A stretch of 64,000 nt of DNA from Pedobacter xixiisoli (GCF_900215335.1 NZ_OCMT01000005.1:186001-250000), one strand, 5' to 3'. Shown: positions 35,457 through 45,168, numbered from the stretch's first letter. The notes: generated by a model from the sequence alone, not told the origin. Numbers and translations are program-made.

Positions 35457-36980
35457 ATGGCAGGAGGTAAGGAAACAGCAAGGCAGAAGATGATAGGTAT
35501 CATGTATTTGGTACTATTAGCTATGCTTGCCCTTAACGTTTCGGATTTGGTGTTAAAAGCTTTCAAGAATATTAATGATAGCTTAAACACATCTAAAAAT
35601 AACGTTGAAAGTAATATTTCTCAACTGTTGAGAAATTACGAAAATACAAAAGCTAAAGAAGGCGGGGATAACCTGCTAAAGCTAAATAGAGCTAAAGAGG
35701 CGCAAAAGGTAGGTGAAGATTTAATCAAATATATTGATAAGCTTCAAGCTAAAATTGCTGCTGATGGTTTAGACGAAGATGGCGATTTAGTGCAAAAGAA
35801 CAACCTAGATATTGGTCAAAATATCATGGGTAACGATGCTTCTTCTAAAGAAGGTAAGAAGTTGCAAGAGGAAATTAATAAAACAGGGAAAAAATTAGCT
35901 TCACTTTTACAAGAAGATGAAGGTAAACCAACGTTTGTTTTGCAGGCTTTAGACCCTGCCAAACCTAAAGCTGGAGAACCTAAAACATGGACTGGTTCTA
36001 TGTTCGGTGAGGGTGTTCCCTTGGCCGCTTTTAGAACTATCTTAACCATGCTTCAAAACGATGCTAAGAATATGGAAGCTGATATCATCAACAAGATCTT
36101 AGCTGATAAGCCTATCGTAGTATTGGATCAATTTGAGGCTGTGGCAGTAGCTCCTTCTTCTTATGTAATTCAAGGACAGCCATACAAAGCAGAAATTTAC
36201 CTAACGGCAAGTGATTCTAAATCTTCGCCAGATGTGAGTGTAAATGGAAATAAAGTCCCAACTGATAATGGCAAAGGTGTTTATACCGGCGGTACAGGAA
36301 GTGTAGGTACTTTTACTTGGAAAGGTACAATTAGAGTTAAAGAGAGAAACGGAAATATTAAAACTTACGAGACCAAACCTCAAACTTATCAAGTAGCTGC
36401 GCCATCGGCAACAGTTTCTTCTGATAAGTTGAATGTAATCTACGCAGGTATTCCAAATCCGTTTACTATTTCTGCAGCAGGTTTCCCTAGTATCAATGCA
36501 TCTATCACTGGTGGTTCTTTAACTGGCGGTAATGGTAAATACATGATCAACGTACCTGGTTCGATGGTAGGCAAAGAGGTTTCTATCAGTGTAAGCGGTG
36601 TTAACAATGGAAAAACGGTAAACTTGGGAGCTCCTAAGTTTAGGGTTAAAGCTATTCCTGCTCCAATTGCAAAAGTTGGTGGTTACGGAGGCGGAGATAT
36701 TGCTTCGGTACAATTAAAGAGCGAATCTGAAATTGAAGCTGATTTGGATGATTTCCCTTTTGATGTGAAATTTAGAATTATTCGTTTCGAATTGACAGTG
36801 ATTAAGCCACGCTCTGACGCAATAACCATATCTGGACAAGGCGGTAACTTTGTAGGAGCAGTAAGAAGTGCAATTAATGCGGTGTCTCCTGGAACAAGGG
36901 TTATCTTTAGCGATATTGTATCTCAGGGCCCTGATGGTAGACAAAAGGTGTTGCCGGCATTGGTGTTTAATGTAAAATAA
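35457..36980 (+). CDS. gldM: T9SS/gliding motor protein GldM (PorM)
   Basis: A 507-residue protein with a short cytosolic N-terminus, one transmembrane helix (KMIGIMYLVLLAMLALNVSD, about residues 11-30) and a long periplasmic part made of a helical domain (about 35-220) and beta-rich domains (about 225-507) with VSGVNNGKTVNLGAPKFRVK and FPFDVKFRIIRFELTV. This is the architecture of GldM, whose dimer spans the periplasm from the GldL ring to the GldK-GldN ring. The next frame (gldN) begins immediately after its stop. Confidence 0.95.
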   Translation: MAGGKETARQKMIGIMYLVLLAMLALNVSDLVLKAFKNINDSLNTSKNNVESNISQLLRNYENTKAKEGGDNLLKLNRAKEAQKVGEDLIKYIDKLQAKIAADGLDEDGDLVQKNNLDIGQNIMGNDASSKEGKKLQEEINKTGKKLASLLQEDEGKPTFVLQALDPAKPKAGEPKTWTGSMFGEGVPLAAFRTILTMLQNDAKNMEADIINKILADKPIVVLDQFEAVAVAPSSYVIQGQPYKAEIYLTASDSKSSPDVSVNGNKVPTDNGKGVYTGGTGSVGTFTWKGTIRVKERNGNIKTYETKPQTYQVAAPSATVSSDKLNVIYAGIPNPFTISAAGFPSINASITGGSLTGGNGKYMINVPGSMVGKEVSISVSGVNNGKTVNLGAPKFRVKAIPAPIAKVGGYGGGDIASVQLKSESEIEADLDDFPFDVKFRIIRFELTVIKPRSDAITISGQGGNFVGAVRSAINAVSPGTRVIFSDIVSQGPDGRQKVLPALVFNVK

Positions 36981-36986
36981 TTGAAG

Positions 36987-37913
36987 ATGAAAAAGATTGC
37001 GTTGTCGTTTGTATGTATGATGTTGGTTGTTGCGGTAAGTTTTGCTCAAAAAAGCAATACTAGAAAAACCAATGCAAAGAAACCGACTACTTCGACTGCC
37101 GTTGCGGAAACTCCAAAAGTAGATACTACTAAAACGGTAGCTAAAAAGAAAATCAGGGTGAAGCCGAAAGATGGCTATGCGATGGAAAAGGAGCTTAGAG
37201 ACACGGCTTCGGAAAAAGCATTTCTACCTGTAATTAAGGATGAAGATGTGGTTTATACCAAGCGTGTTTGGAGAGATATAGACTTGCGTGATACCATTAA
37301 TGGTGTGCTTAACTATCCTAAATCGAGATTGATTGATGTGCTGTTAACTCATGTGAGAAACGAAGAGCTTACAGCTTATAATCCAAAGAATCCAACTACT
37401 TTGGATGATGATGATTCTTTCAATTTTCCTTTAGATACAACAGAGGCTATAAGATTGGCAAACGGCGTTGTAAACGTAACCAACAACAAAACAGGTACAG
37501 TTACTCAAGTAGCTGGAGAATTTAACCCAGCATTGTTTTTAAAATACAGAGTTAAAGAAGATTGGGTTTTTGATGGAAAGAGAGGTGTTTTCGAACCTCG
37601 TATCGTTGCTTTGGCACCTTTGAAATTTAACGATCAAAGTAAAGATTGGCAGCCAGTTTTTTGGATTGCCTACGAAGAAGCAAGAGATATTCTCTCTACG
37701 AAAAGACTTTTCAATCCTTTAAATGATTCTTCTCCTCTAAGTTTGGACGATTTCTTCATTCATAGATTGTTTTCTAGTCATGTAGTTAAACAAACAAATG
37801 CTGGAGATTATAAAGTGAAAGATTTAGTTGGTGATCCGAGACAACGTTTGTTAGAAAGCGAACGTATCAAAAAGAAAATGGCTGATATGGAACAAGGTCT
37901 CTGGGAATATTAA
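36987..37913 (+). CDS. gldN: T9SS/gliding protein GldN (PorN)
   Basis: A 308-residue periplasmic protein; ATG at 36987, six bases after the gldM stop. Signal peptide MKKIALSFVCMMLVVAVSFA, then a Lys/Thr-rich linker (residues 20-70) and the GldN domain: VVYTKRVWRDIDLRDTINGV, YRVKEDWVFDGKRGVFEPRI, FWIAYEEARDILSTKRLFNP and DDFFIHRLFSSHVVKQTN. GldN binds GldK in the outer ring complex of T9SS. A strong terminator follows, so gldKLMN is one unit. Confidence 0.95.
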   Translation: MKKIALSFVCMMLVVAVSFAQKSNTRKTNAKKPTTSTAVAETPKVDTTKTVAKKKIRVKPKDGYAMEKELRDTASEKAFLPVIKDEDVVYTKRVWRDIDLRDTINGVLNYPKSRLIDVLLTHVRNEELTAYNPKNPTTLDDDDSFNFPLDTTEAIRLANGVVNVTNNKTGTVTQVAGEFNPALFLKYRVKEDWVFDGKRGVFEPRIVALAPLKFNDQSKDWQPVFWIAYEEARDILSTKRLFNPLNDSSPLSLDDFFIHRLFSSHVVKQTNAGDYKVKDLVGDPRQRLLESERIKKKMADMEQGLWEY

Positions 37914-37931
37914 TTCAAAAAAAAATTTATA

Positions 37932-37968
37932 AAAAAGTCCTGACGTTATTTCATCGGGACTTTTTTTG
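37932..37968 (+). terminator. Rho-independent terminator of gldKLMN
   Basis: AAAAAGTCCTGA and TCGGGACTTTTTTT form the stem, ending in seven T residues, 18 bases after the gldN stop. Confidence 0.9.
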
Positions 37969-38029
37969 TTGATAGCATATGCTTTTTATATGTTCATCAT
38001 TATATAAATTGTAAAAATGAACGTTTTGT

Positions 38030-39838
38030 TTAATTTCCTTCAAGTTTGTTGAAGTAATTGACAAGCGTAGTCAATTGTTTTTTATTCAGGAGTTTAGCTA
38101 ATTCTTCAGTACTGGCCTCCTTGATTTTCTTCACGGATTTAAAATGCTGAAGTAGTTTGTCAGCTGTGCTTTTGCCAATGCCTTCTATTTCTTCCAACTC
38201 AGTTTTTAATGTTCCTTGATCACGTTTTTTACGGTGGAAGGTAATTCCGAATCGGTGGGCTTCGTCTCTTAAATGTTGAATGATCTTTAAGGTCTCCGAT
38301 TTCTTGTCCAAATAAAGTGGCAAACTGTCGTTAGGATAATAAAGTTCTTCTAATCTTTTGGCAATGCCAATAACGGTAACCTTCTTATTAATGCCGAGCT
38401 TCTTTAAACTGCTTACAGCCGATGACAATTGTCCTTTTCCTCCATCAATAATGATCAACTGAGGTAATGGCTGATTTTCATCTAACATGCGCTTATATCG
38501 TCTGTAAACGGCTTCCTGCATTGTTGCAAAATCGTTAGGCCCTTCTACGGTTTTCACATTGAAATGGCGATAATCTTTTTTGCTAGGTTTGGCGTCCTTA
38601 AATACCACAATGGCAGACACTGGATATTTTCCTTGAAAATTGGAGTTATCGAAACATTCGATATGATATGGCAATTGCGTTAACCTCAAATCGTTTTTCA
38701 TCTGCGTTAACACACGGTCTGTCTTTAATTCCGGATTTAACTTCTCGTATTGGTTTAGCTTTTCTTTTTTGAAGAACAGTACGTTTTTTTGGGAAAGTTC
38801 TAACAAAGCTTTTTTCTCGCCTAACTTAGGCAAGGTAAGTTTAAGATTGGTGTCTTCTAATGGAATTTCAAAGGGAACAACAATCTCTCTTGAAGTGCTT
38901 TTAAATCTGCTCCGAAACTCTGCAATAGCGATAGAGAGTAGTTCTTCATCGCTTTCATCCAAACGTTTTTTAATTTCTATAGTTTGGGTTTGGATAATGG
39001 CGCCATTCATAACCTTTAGATAGTTGACAAAAGCGTATCGTTCATCGCTTGCAATACTTACCACATCAATATTGGTAATGGCGCTGCTCACTACCGTAGA
39101 TTTACTTTGATATTTTTCTAGTACGCTGAGTTTTTTCTGGTAATTGTGTGCTAGTTCGAAGTTGAGCTCCTCGGCAGCGGTTTTAACTACTTGTTTTACT
39201 TCTTTAATTACATTACCGATTTTGCCATTTAAAATGTCTTTAATTTCGGCAATATTGTTTTCGTAATCATCTTTAGATTGGTAATTCTGACAAGGTCCTT
39301 TGCAATTACCAATCTGATACTCTAGGCATACTTTGAACTTGTTCGCATTGATGTTTTCTTGGGTTAATGCCAAATTACAAGTGCGCAAAGTATAAGTTTC
39401 CTTGATAAGGTCTAAAATCGTATGCATCATACCCACAGAAGCGTAAGGACCTAAGTAGGTTGATCCGTCTTTAATCATTCTTCGAGTAGAGAAAACCCTG
39501 GGGAATGGTTCTTTTTTGATGACAATCCATGGGTAAGTCTTGTCATCTTTAAGCATAATGTTGTAGCGAGGCTGATGTTTTTTAATTAAGCTATTTTCGA
39601 GTAGCCAGGCATCAATCTCTGTATCAACAATGGTGAATTGGATGCGCCTAATTTTAGAAACCAGTACCCTAGTTTTTCCGTTGAGCTGTTTATCCTGTAC
39701 AAAATACGAACTCACGCGGTTACGCAAATCCTTTGCCTTGCCAATATAAATGAGCTTGTCATCCACATCAAAATATTGGTAAACACCTGGTCTGTGAGGA
39801 ATATCCTTTAATGCTTTTTTATAATCGAAACTGCTCAT
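38030..39838 (-). CDS. uvrC: Excinuclease ABC subunit C
   Basis: A 602-residue nucleotide-excision-repair nuclease. GIY-YIG domain at the N-terminus (RPGVYQYFDVDDKLIYIGKA, KDLRNRVSSYF), Cys cluster CNLALTQ with CLEYQIGNCKGPCQ, UVR region (NFELAHNYQKKLSVLEKYQ), an RNase-H-like nuclease domain (IECFDNSNFQGKYPVSAIVV, IIDGGKGQLSSA, RDEAHRFGITFHR) and C-terminal helix-hairpin-helix (IEGIGKSTADKLLQHF). All catalytic parts are present and the length is standard. It lies downstream of PBP1a on the same strand, separated by a hairpin. Confidence 0.97.
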   Translation of the reverse strand: MSSFDYKKALKDIPHRPGVYQYFDVDDKLIYIGKAKDLRNRVSSYFVQDKQLNGKTRVLVSKIRRIQFTIVDTEIDAWLLENSLIKKHQPRYNIMLKDDKTYPWIVIKKEPFPRVFSTRRMIKDGSTYLGPYASVGMMHTILDLIKETYTLRTCNLALTQENINANKFKVCLEYQIGNCKGPCQNYQSKDDYENNIAEIKDILNGKIGNVIKEVKQVVKTAAEELNFELAHNYQKKLSVLEKYQSKSTVVSSAITNIDVVSIASDERYAFVNYLKVMNGAIIQTQTIEIKKRLDESDEELLSIAIAEFRSRFKSTSREIVVPFEIPLEDTNLKLTLPKLGEKKALLELSQKNVLFFKKEKLNQYEKLNPELKTDRVLTQMKNDLRLTQLPYHIECFDNSNFQGKYPVSAIVVFKDAKPSKKDYRHFNVKTVEGPNDFATMQEAVYRRYKRMLDENQPLPQLIIIDGGKGQLSSAVSSLKKLGINKKVTVIGIAKRLEELYYPNDSLPLYLDKKSETLKIIQHLRDEAHRFGITFHRKKRDQGTLKTELEEIEGIGKSTADKLLQHFKSVKKIKEASTEELAKLLNKKQLTTLVNYFNKLEGN

Positions 39839-39862
39839 TGGGGCTACAAATTTACACTAAAA

Positions 39863-39903
39863 AATTAGACCTCGTAAGTTTTCGAAACTTACGAGGTCTA
39901 ATT
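39863..39903. terminator. Perfect 19-base-stem hairpin between pbp1a and uvrC
   Basis: AATTAGACCTCGTAAGTTT at 39863-39881 pairs perfectly with AAACTTACGAGGTCTAATT at 39885-39903 around a three-base loop. Its inner part CGTAAGTTT resembles the family A repeat arms. It probably ends the sprE-pbp1a transcript. Confidence 0.7.
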
Positions 39904-39920
39904 AATAATGATTTGGAGAA

Positions 39921-42167
39921 TTAAAATCCTAATTTCTTATCAAGTTCTGAAGTGGTCTCTTCTTGTGGCTGATATTGATTGCAATCATACACAATATTCA
40001 CACCGCCAGTAGGAGCTTCAAAGTCGTTCTTGCTCATTTTTAAGTTGGGATTGGCATAAACTCTCTTCATGAAACCCGCATATATTGGTAGCGCCGAATT
40101 AGCACCTTCGCCATCTCGTGTGCTTGTAAAGTGGAAGGCACGGTCTTCGCAGCCTGTCCAAACGCCAGCAACCAAATCTGGGCTAATTGCCATAAACCAA
40201 CCATCGGAGTTGTTTTGCGTGGTACCTGTTTTACCGCCAATTGGGCCATTAACTTTGTATTTGTAACTTAAACGAGATCCTGTTCCCCCTGTAACAACAC
40301 CCCGCAACATTCGAGTCATCACATAAGCTACTTCCTCATTCATGGCTACTTTGATAATCGGTCTACTTTCATAAAGTACCACTCCGTTTTTATCTTCTAT
40401 TTTAGTAATGAAGTTAGGTTGTGTCCACGCACCTTTGTTGGCGAAAACACCATAAGCACCTACCATATCGTACACGGAAGCATCAAAAGTGCCCAAGCTA
40501 ATAGAAGGTACAGCAGGCACCTCGCTGGTAATACCCATTTTCTTGATCTCATTCATTACTGCTGTAGGTCCAACCTGTTTCATCAAGTAGGCAACAATAT
40601 AGTTTTGAGAATAAGCTAAGCCTTTTTGTAAAGTTATTTTTCCAGGAAGTGGTGTGCCAGAATTTCTTGGTGTCCAATCTGGGCTACCAGGACTAGAAAT
40701 AGTTACCGGTTCGTTCAAAACCTCGTAGCAAGGCGAATATCCATTTTCTATAGCAACAGCATAGGTGAAAGGTTTAGCTGTAGAGCCAACCTGTCTTTTA
40801 CCCATTTTAACCTGATCGTACTTGAAATGCTCGAAATTAATTCCACCTACCCAAGCTTTGATATTTCCAGTCTTCGGATCCATGGCCATCATCGCATTAC
40901 GCAATAGCAATTTGTAATATTTAACTGAATCAATAGGTTTCATCAAGGTGTCGATGTTTCCTTTCCAAGTAAAAATGGTTAACCTCGCAGGAGTGTTAAA
41001 GTCGGTAGTAATTTCGTCATCCGATTTGCCTTCCGATTTTAATGCCTTATATCTGTCTGATCTTTTTATACCTTGGTCAATCAATTTTTCCATCCCTCTA
41101 AAAGGATTTCGTCCTTTCCAGCTTTTGGTGAATTGCGCCTGCAGTGTTTTCATGTATTCTTTCTGCGCTTCTTCGGCGTAAACCTGCATGTCATAATTGA
41201 TCGTCGAATAAATCTTCAATCCATCTCTATCTAGGTCGTAAGGAGTACCGTCTGCTTTGTTGATTGAGCGTTCTTCTAAAATCTTCTTAACCTCTGTTTT
41301 TAATACAGCTCTAAAGTAAGGTGCAATACCATCATTATTTGTAGCAGCATTGAAATGTAAGTTTAAAGGTTTTTCTCTCTCTCCTGCAAACTGGTCTTCA
41401 GTAATATATCCTTCCTTAACCATCAAAGCCATAACGGTATTTCTTCTGTCTAAAGAACGTTCTGGATTTTTGGTAGGCGAGTAACGAGTGATACCCTTTT
41501 GTAGGCCAATAAGTACTGCTGCTTGTGGTACCGTTAATTTTTCTGGCGTAGTGTTAAAATATACTCTAGCGGCAGATTTGATTCCATAGGCATTATTTCC
41601 AAAATCAACTGTATTTAAATACATCGTGATGATTTCTTCCTTGGTATAATTGCGTTCTAATTTGATGGCAATAACCCATTCCTGAAATTTCTGGATAATT
41701 CGTTTAGAAAAATTCTTTGCTCTTCCTTCCTCAGAAAATAAATTTAACGCCAGTTGTTGTGTAATGGTACTTCCACCTTGTTTCTTGCCAATTAGAGCAT
41801 AAAGGAAAATAGTAAAAGTACGCCTAAAATCTATACCGGAGTGAGAACGGAAACGTATATCCTCGGTAGCGATTAAAGCGTTGATTACGTTAGGCGAAAT
41901 CTCGCTATAGTTAACGTTTGATCTATTTTTTACGAAGTAGGTACCCAACACCTTACCTTCTTCAGAAATTACTTCTGTGGCCTCGTTACTTTTAGGATGC
42001 TCTATGGCTCTAAACGAAGGTATTTCTCCGAAAATGCCAAAACTGATCATGACAATGAATATGGCAAAAGCGATAATGCCCGCAATAAGTACTTTCCAAA
42101 TGCGCCAGTTATATTTTTTAATCAGTTCTGAAGGTAGTGAATTGGTGTTTTTATTTCTATAGTTCAT
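39921..42167 (-). CDS. Class A penicillin-binding protein (PBP1a type)
   Basis: A 748-residue bifunctional peptidoglycan synthase. Transmembrane anchor at about residues 27-48; GT51 glycosyltransferase with ATEDIRFRSHSGIDFRRT, GGSTITQQLALNLF and IAIKLERNYTKEEIITMYLN; transpeptidase with SxxK in GSTAKPFTYA, SxN in YSQNYIVAY and KTG in GGKTGTTQNNSDGWF. All active-site motifs are intact. It polymerises and cross-links peptidoglycan in the periplasm. Its start overlaps the stop of the upstream sprE/porW gene by 11 bases, implying translational coupling with a secretion-system lipoprotein. Confidence 0.95.
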   Translation of the reverse strand: MNYRNKNTNSLPSELIKKYNWRIWKVLIAGIIAFAIFIVMISFGIFGEIPSFRAIEHPKSNEATEVISEEGKVLGTYFVKNRSNVNYSEISPNVINALIATEDIRFRSHSGIDFRRTFTIFLYALIGKKQGGSTITQQLALNLFSEEGRAKNFSKRIIQKFQEWVIAIKLERNYTKEEIITMYLNTVDFGNNAYGIKSAARVYFNTTPEKLTVPQAAVLIGLQKGITRYSPTKNPERSLDRRNTVMALMVKEGYITEDQFAGEREKPLNLHFNAATNNDGIAPYFRAVLKTEVKKILEERSINKADGTPYDLDRDGLKIYSTINYDMQVYAEEAQKEYMKTLQAQFTKSWKGRNPFRGMEKLIDQGIKRSDRYKALKSEGKSDDEITTDFNTPARLTIFTWKGNIDTLMKPIDSVKYYKLLLRNAMMAMDPKTGNIKAWVGGINFEHFKYDQVKMGKRQVGSTAKPFTYAVAIENGYSPCYEVLNEPVTISSPGSPDWTPRNSGTPLPGKITLQKGLAYSQNYIVAYLMKQVGPTAVMNEIKKMGITSEVPAVPSISLGTFDASVYDMVGAYGVFANKGAWTQPNFITKIEDKNGVVLYESRPIIKVAMNEEVAYVMTRMLRGVVTGGTGSRLSYKYKVNGPIGGKTGTTQNNSDGWFMAISPDLVAGVWTGCEDRAFHFTSTRDGEGANSALPIYAGFMKRVYANPNLKMSKNDFEAPTGGVNIVYDCNQYQPQEETTSELDKKLGF

Positions 42168-45100
42168 TGTTGCTGATATATCTAATATACCTCTCTAAAG
42201 TGTCACGGTTAGTGATTTTTTCGAGGTTCTCTTTGCTTATTGCAAAAGTAGTATAATTAGCGGCAGGTATTTTGATAATTCTGCCTAATTGTGATTTTAT
42301 ATTTTGCTGGTACTCCTTCACATCAGACACGCTTCCAAAATCTCCAACTAGTATCAGCTGGTCTTGGTCTAGTTCTTTAAGCTGGTGGCGGAGGTTTGTG
42401 CCGGCATAAGTTGCTCTGTTAAACTGTCCGATACCAAAACGAGAAGTACTTACGCTTAAAGAGGCGTCATTAACGGCAACTACATAGTAATAATTGCTAG
42501 ACGAAGCCGGATTAAACAAGGTCTCTTTTACAGGTTCAGGTTTGGCGATTGGCTTAGCTACTGTATCTATAGGTTTGCTGATAACTATCGGATTAGCAAT
42601 TGTGTCTTTCTTGACAATAGGAGGAATGATAACCGAATCCTTTTTTGCAATGATAGGAGGTGTAACAACAGTATCTTTTTTAGGCTCAACTGTTGGTGTT
42701 TTAGCAATTACGGTGTCTTTCTTGATTTCTTTAACAACAGGTTTCTCTTCAGGTTTTTTAACGATAGGCTTTTCAATTGGTTTTTCAACAGGCTTTTCTA
42801 CAACAGGTTGTTTAACCGGTGGTGGAGCTGGTTGCGTAAATTTTTTCTTGCCTGTTGGGTCAATAACGTTAGCAATTATTGGCTCGTTCAGTCTTATTCC
42901 AGTTTTGTTTTCTGCAAATGGAAGCTCGTTAGGGTCGTAACTGATTAGAGCAATTTTTCTCTTTTTAAATTCCGCTAAGTGAGCATTGATATATAACAAA
43001 TGTTGGTCTACCAAGGGCTTAATTAATCGGTCGGTTTTGTGTTTTTCAGTAATTTCTTTAAAAGCAGTTATTAGGTAATCTACATTTTGCGTTCTACCAA
43101 CAGCAATAGCTTTCAGGTAATCGTATTGAGGTTCCATGTTGTGTCCAGGGAAACGCTGACCAATGCTTGTCGCATCAGCAATTACGGATTTGAAATCTTT
43201 ATCCTGTAATTTATTAAATATGCTTTCGTATTCTCTGTTTAAAGTAGCTTCTAGCTCATTTTGCTTTGCAGAGAAATTAGGGTCTAAAATAGTTTTTGCA
43301 AAAACAGAATTCGGAAAATTGCTTAATACCAGGTTTTTATACTCGTTAGCTTTGGTGTTATCTGTGCCACGATAAGCTAAGTATAAGCTGTAATAAACCA
43401 TATCTAGTTTTCCGTTGTTAGGAAATCTTTTTAATAAGGTTTGATACGTCTTTATCGCCTCTGGCTTATCATTTAACACTTGTTGATAAAAACTACCCAT
43501 GTCTAAATATGCACCAATAATTTTTTGGTTTGATGCTTCTAGCTGTGCAGGAGTTAATGGAATCGAATCTAGATAAGCTGTAGCTTTATTAGAGGCTTTC
43601 GGGGCAGTAGCCGCAACTTCATCTGGGTTAGAAGGCAAAGCTCCAGGTCCGGCATCTGTTGGACTGGTCATGTCTGGCTGATTTTGTTGCGATTTCGTGC
43701 TTTGTCGCCAGTTTGGAGCTAATTTTCTATTACCCCAGCGTCTTTTGAATTCATTAAAACCTCTGCTAATGGCATTTGAATTAGCGAAATAGAAACTACT
43801 ACCGGTTTGAGATTGGTAATTCACATTTGCTCGGCCAGTAGTGCCTGCATCAGTGCTTGCATTAGTGTTGGTAACTGTTTTACTTTCTAGCGCAGCAAAA
43901 TAGTTGTTTAAAGCAATTGGTCTATCAGTGGATGACAGAAGTGCTATTTTCTGTAACGTATCTTGCAAATTAATCGTCTCGTATCTTTCTTGAAGATAAG
44001 CCAAGTTTTGCGCTTTATTGACAATAGAATTGTACAGCGGGTTTGTTTTAGGAAGGGTCAAGGCAGTGCTATCATAGTAAAGTTTTGCAGTTACATAATC
44101 ACTATAGTGCTTAAAATTTAAGTCAGCAATTTTTAGATATGACAAGGCTTTTTGAGTATTGTTTACAGTACTGTTTTTTACAGACAAGTTGTAAAATTCT
44201 TCTGCCTTTCCGTAATCGTTTCCAGCATAATAGTCCTCGGCTATTTCGTAATAAATCTGGTCTTTGAAGTCCGCATTTTTATCATCTTTTAGCAATTTGT
44301 TGAGTGCTAATTTTCTATCGAATTCCTTGCCATTTAAATTTTCGGTTATTCTGATTCTACTCAATTTGGCATTAAAATACATATCAAAAGCAGCATTGCT
44401 TTTTTCTATTTTTCGATAAGCCGCTAAACTTTTTTCGTATTCCTTTTCACTTTCATAGAGCTGGGCCAGAGTGTAGGTCCATCTTAGTTTATTTAAAGAT
44501 GTAGGGCCAGCTTTTAATGCCTTCTCTAAATACTCGATGGCTAGCTTGTCATTTTCTTGAAGGATATTAATTTGTGCCAAAGTCGCTAAAGGCTCTGATT
44601 TTTGTCGTTTTACAGAATCCAATTCCATGATTACTGTATCTAGAACTTTTTCAGCATTTTCTAAATCATCTAATTCTATGAAACTTCGAGCTTTCCAGTT
44701 TAGCGCATTTAAATAGACTTTGTGATTTTTTTGGTAAGCGCTTGCCACGTAGTCGAAATAAGCTTGTGCGTTATAATATTTTCCTTGAAAAAAGTTGGTT
44801 TTACCTAAAAGGATGTAGGCGTCATCTATATAATTACTTACGTTTTTTTCAGCAATTATAGTTCTGGCCTTTTGGTCTACTTCGTCTAGTTCCTTGATCT
44901 TCGTTCCAGCTGTGGTGGCAGCGTCAGCAATTGCAGGCGCATGGTAAAGTGGTAGAAAATTGTCGAAATTATCTTTCCTGCTTTGATTCACACCCTCTAA
45001 ATATTCATCCAATAAAACATTAGAATTATAAATTAGGTTATATCTTGCAGACAGATTTTGCAGCTTTCTGTTTACAGCAGTGTCTTTTTGAGAAGAGCAG

Positions 45101-45168
45101 CCTAAAATTAATGCAAGCAACAGGCTGCATAGAGTGGCGCTGGTTAGATGTTTTCTGTAGGTGTTCAA
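42157..45168 (-). CDS. sprE: SprE/PorW-like T9SS TPR lipoprotein
   Basis: A 1003-residue lipoprotein (ALILGC lipobox) whose N-terminus, KDTAVNRKLQNLSARYNLIY then NSNVLLDEYLEGVNQSRKDN, has the pattern I recall for SprE/PorW, an accessory lipoprotein required for type IX secretion and gliding. Residues about 110-400 and 510-720 are TPR arrays (YILLGKTNFFQGKYYNAQAY, YYEIAEDYYAGNDYGKAEEF). Residues about 773-883 are a Pro/Lys/Val-rich linker with repeated KKDTV and KPVEKPI units. The last 115 residues form a compact domain ending TNRDTLERYIRYISNNEL. Overlap with the PBP1a gene and nearness of gldKLMN fit an envelope secretion role. Confidence 0.85.
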   Translation of the reverse strand: MNTYRKHLTSATLCSLLLALILGCSSQKDTAVNRKLQNLSARYNLIYNSNVLLDEYLEGVNQSRKDNFDNFLPLYHAPAIADAATTAGTKIKELDEVDQKARTIIAEKNVSNYIDDAYILLGKTNFFQGKYYNAQAYFDYVASAYQKNHKVYLNALNWKARSFIELDDLENAEKVLDTVIMELDSVKRQKSEPLATLAQINILQENDKLAIEYLEKALKAGPTSLNKLRWTYTLAQLYESEKEYEKSLAAYRKIEKSNAAFDMYFNAKLSRIRITENLNGKEFDRKLALNKLLKDDKNADFKDQIYYEIAEDYYAGNDYGKAEEFYNLSVKNSTVNNTQKALSYLKIADLNFKHYSDYVTAKLYYDSTALTLPKTNPLYNSIVNKAQNLAYLQERYETINLQDTLQKIALLSSTDRPIALNNYFAALESKTVTNTNASTDAGTTGRANVNYQSQTGSSFYFANSNAISRGFNEFKRRWGNRKLAPNWRQSTKSQQNQPDMTSPTDAGPGALPSNPDEVAATAPKASNKATAYLDSIPLTPAQLEASNQKIIGAYLDMGSFYQQVLNDKPEAIKTYQTLLKRFPNNGKLDMVYYSLYLAYRGTDNTKANEYKNLVLSNFPNSVFAKTILDPNFSAKQNELEATLNREYESIFNKLQDKDFKSVIADATSIGQRFPGHNMEPQYDYLKAIAVGRTQNVDYLITAFKEITEKHKTDRLIKPLVDQHLLYINAHLAEFKKRKIALISYDPNELPFAENKTGIRLNEPIIANVIDPTGKKKFTQPAPPPVKQPVVEKPVEKPIEKPIVKKPEEKPVVKEIKKDTVIAKTPTVEPKKDTVVTPPIIAKKDSVIIPPIVKKDTIANPIVISKPIDTVAKPIAKPEPVKETLFNPASSSNYYYVVAVNDASLSVSTSRFGIGQFNRATYAGTNLRHQLKELDQDQLILVGDFGSVSDVKEYQQNIKSQLGRIIKIPAANYTTFAISKENLEKITNRDTLERYIRYISNNEL
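42530..42850 (-). repeat. Low-complexity coding repeat in sprE (Pro/Lys/Val linker)
   Basis: The coding sequence here contains many imperfect short units encoding KKDTV, KPVEKP and IAKP variants. It gives an extended, charged linker that could span the periplasm. A 148-codon frame on the opposite strand is a by-product of this composition. Confidence 0.8.

Noticed and set aside
42494-42940. Plus-strand ORF of 148 codons opposite the SprE-like gene
   Set aside because: It is the antisense of the Pro/Lys/Val repeat linker; the Gly/Phe/Ser-rich composition is a by-product of that low-complexity DNA.
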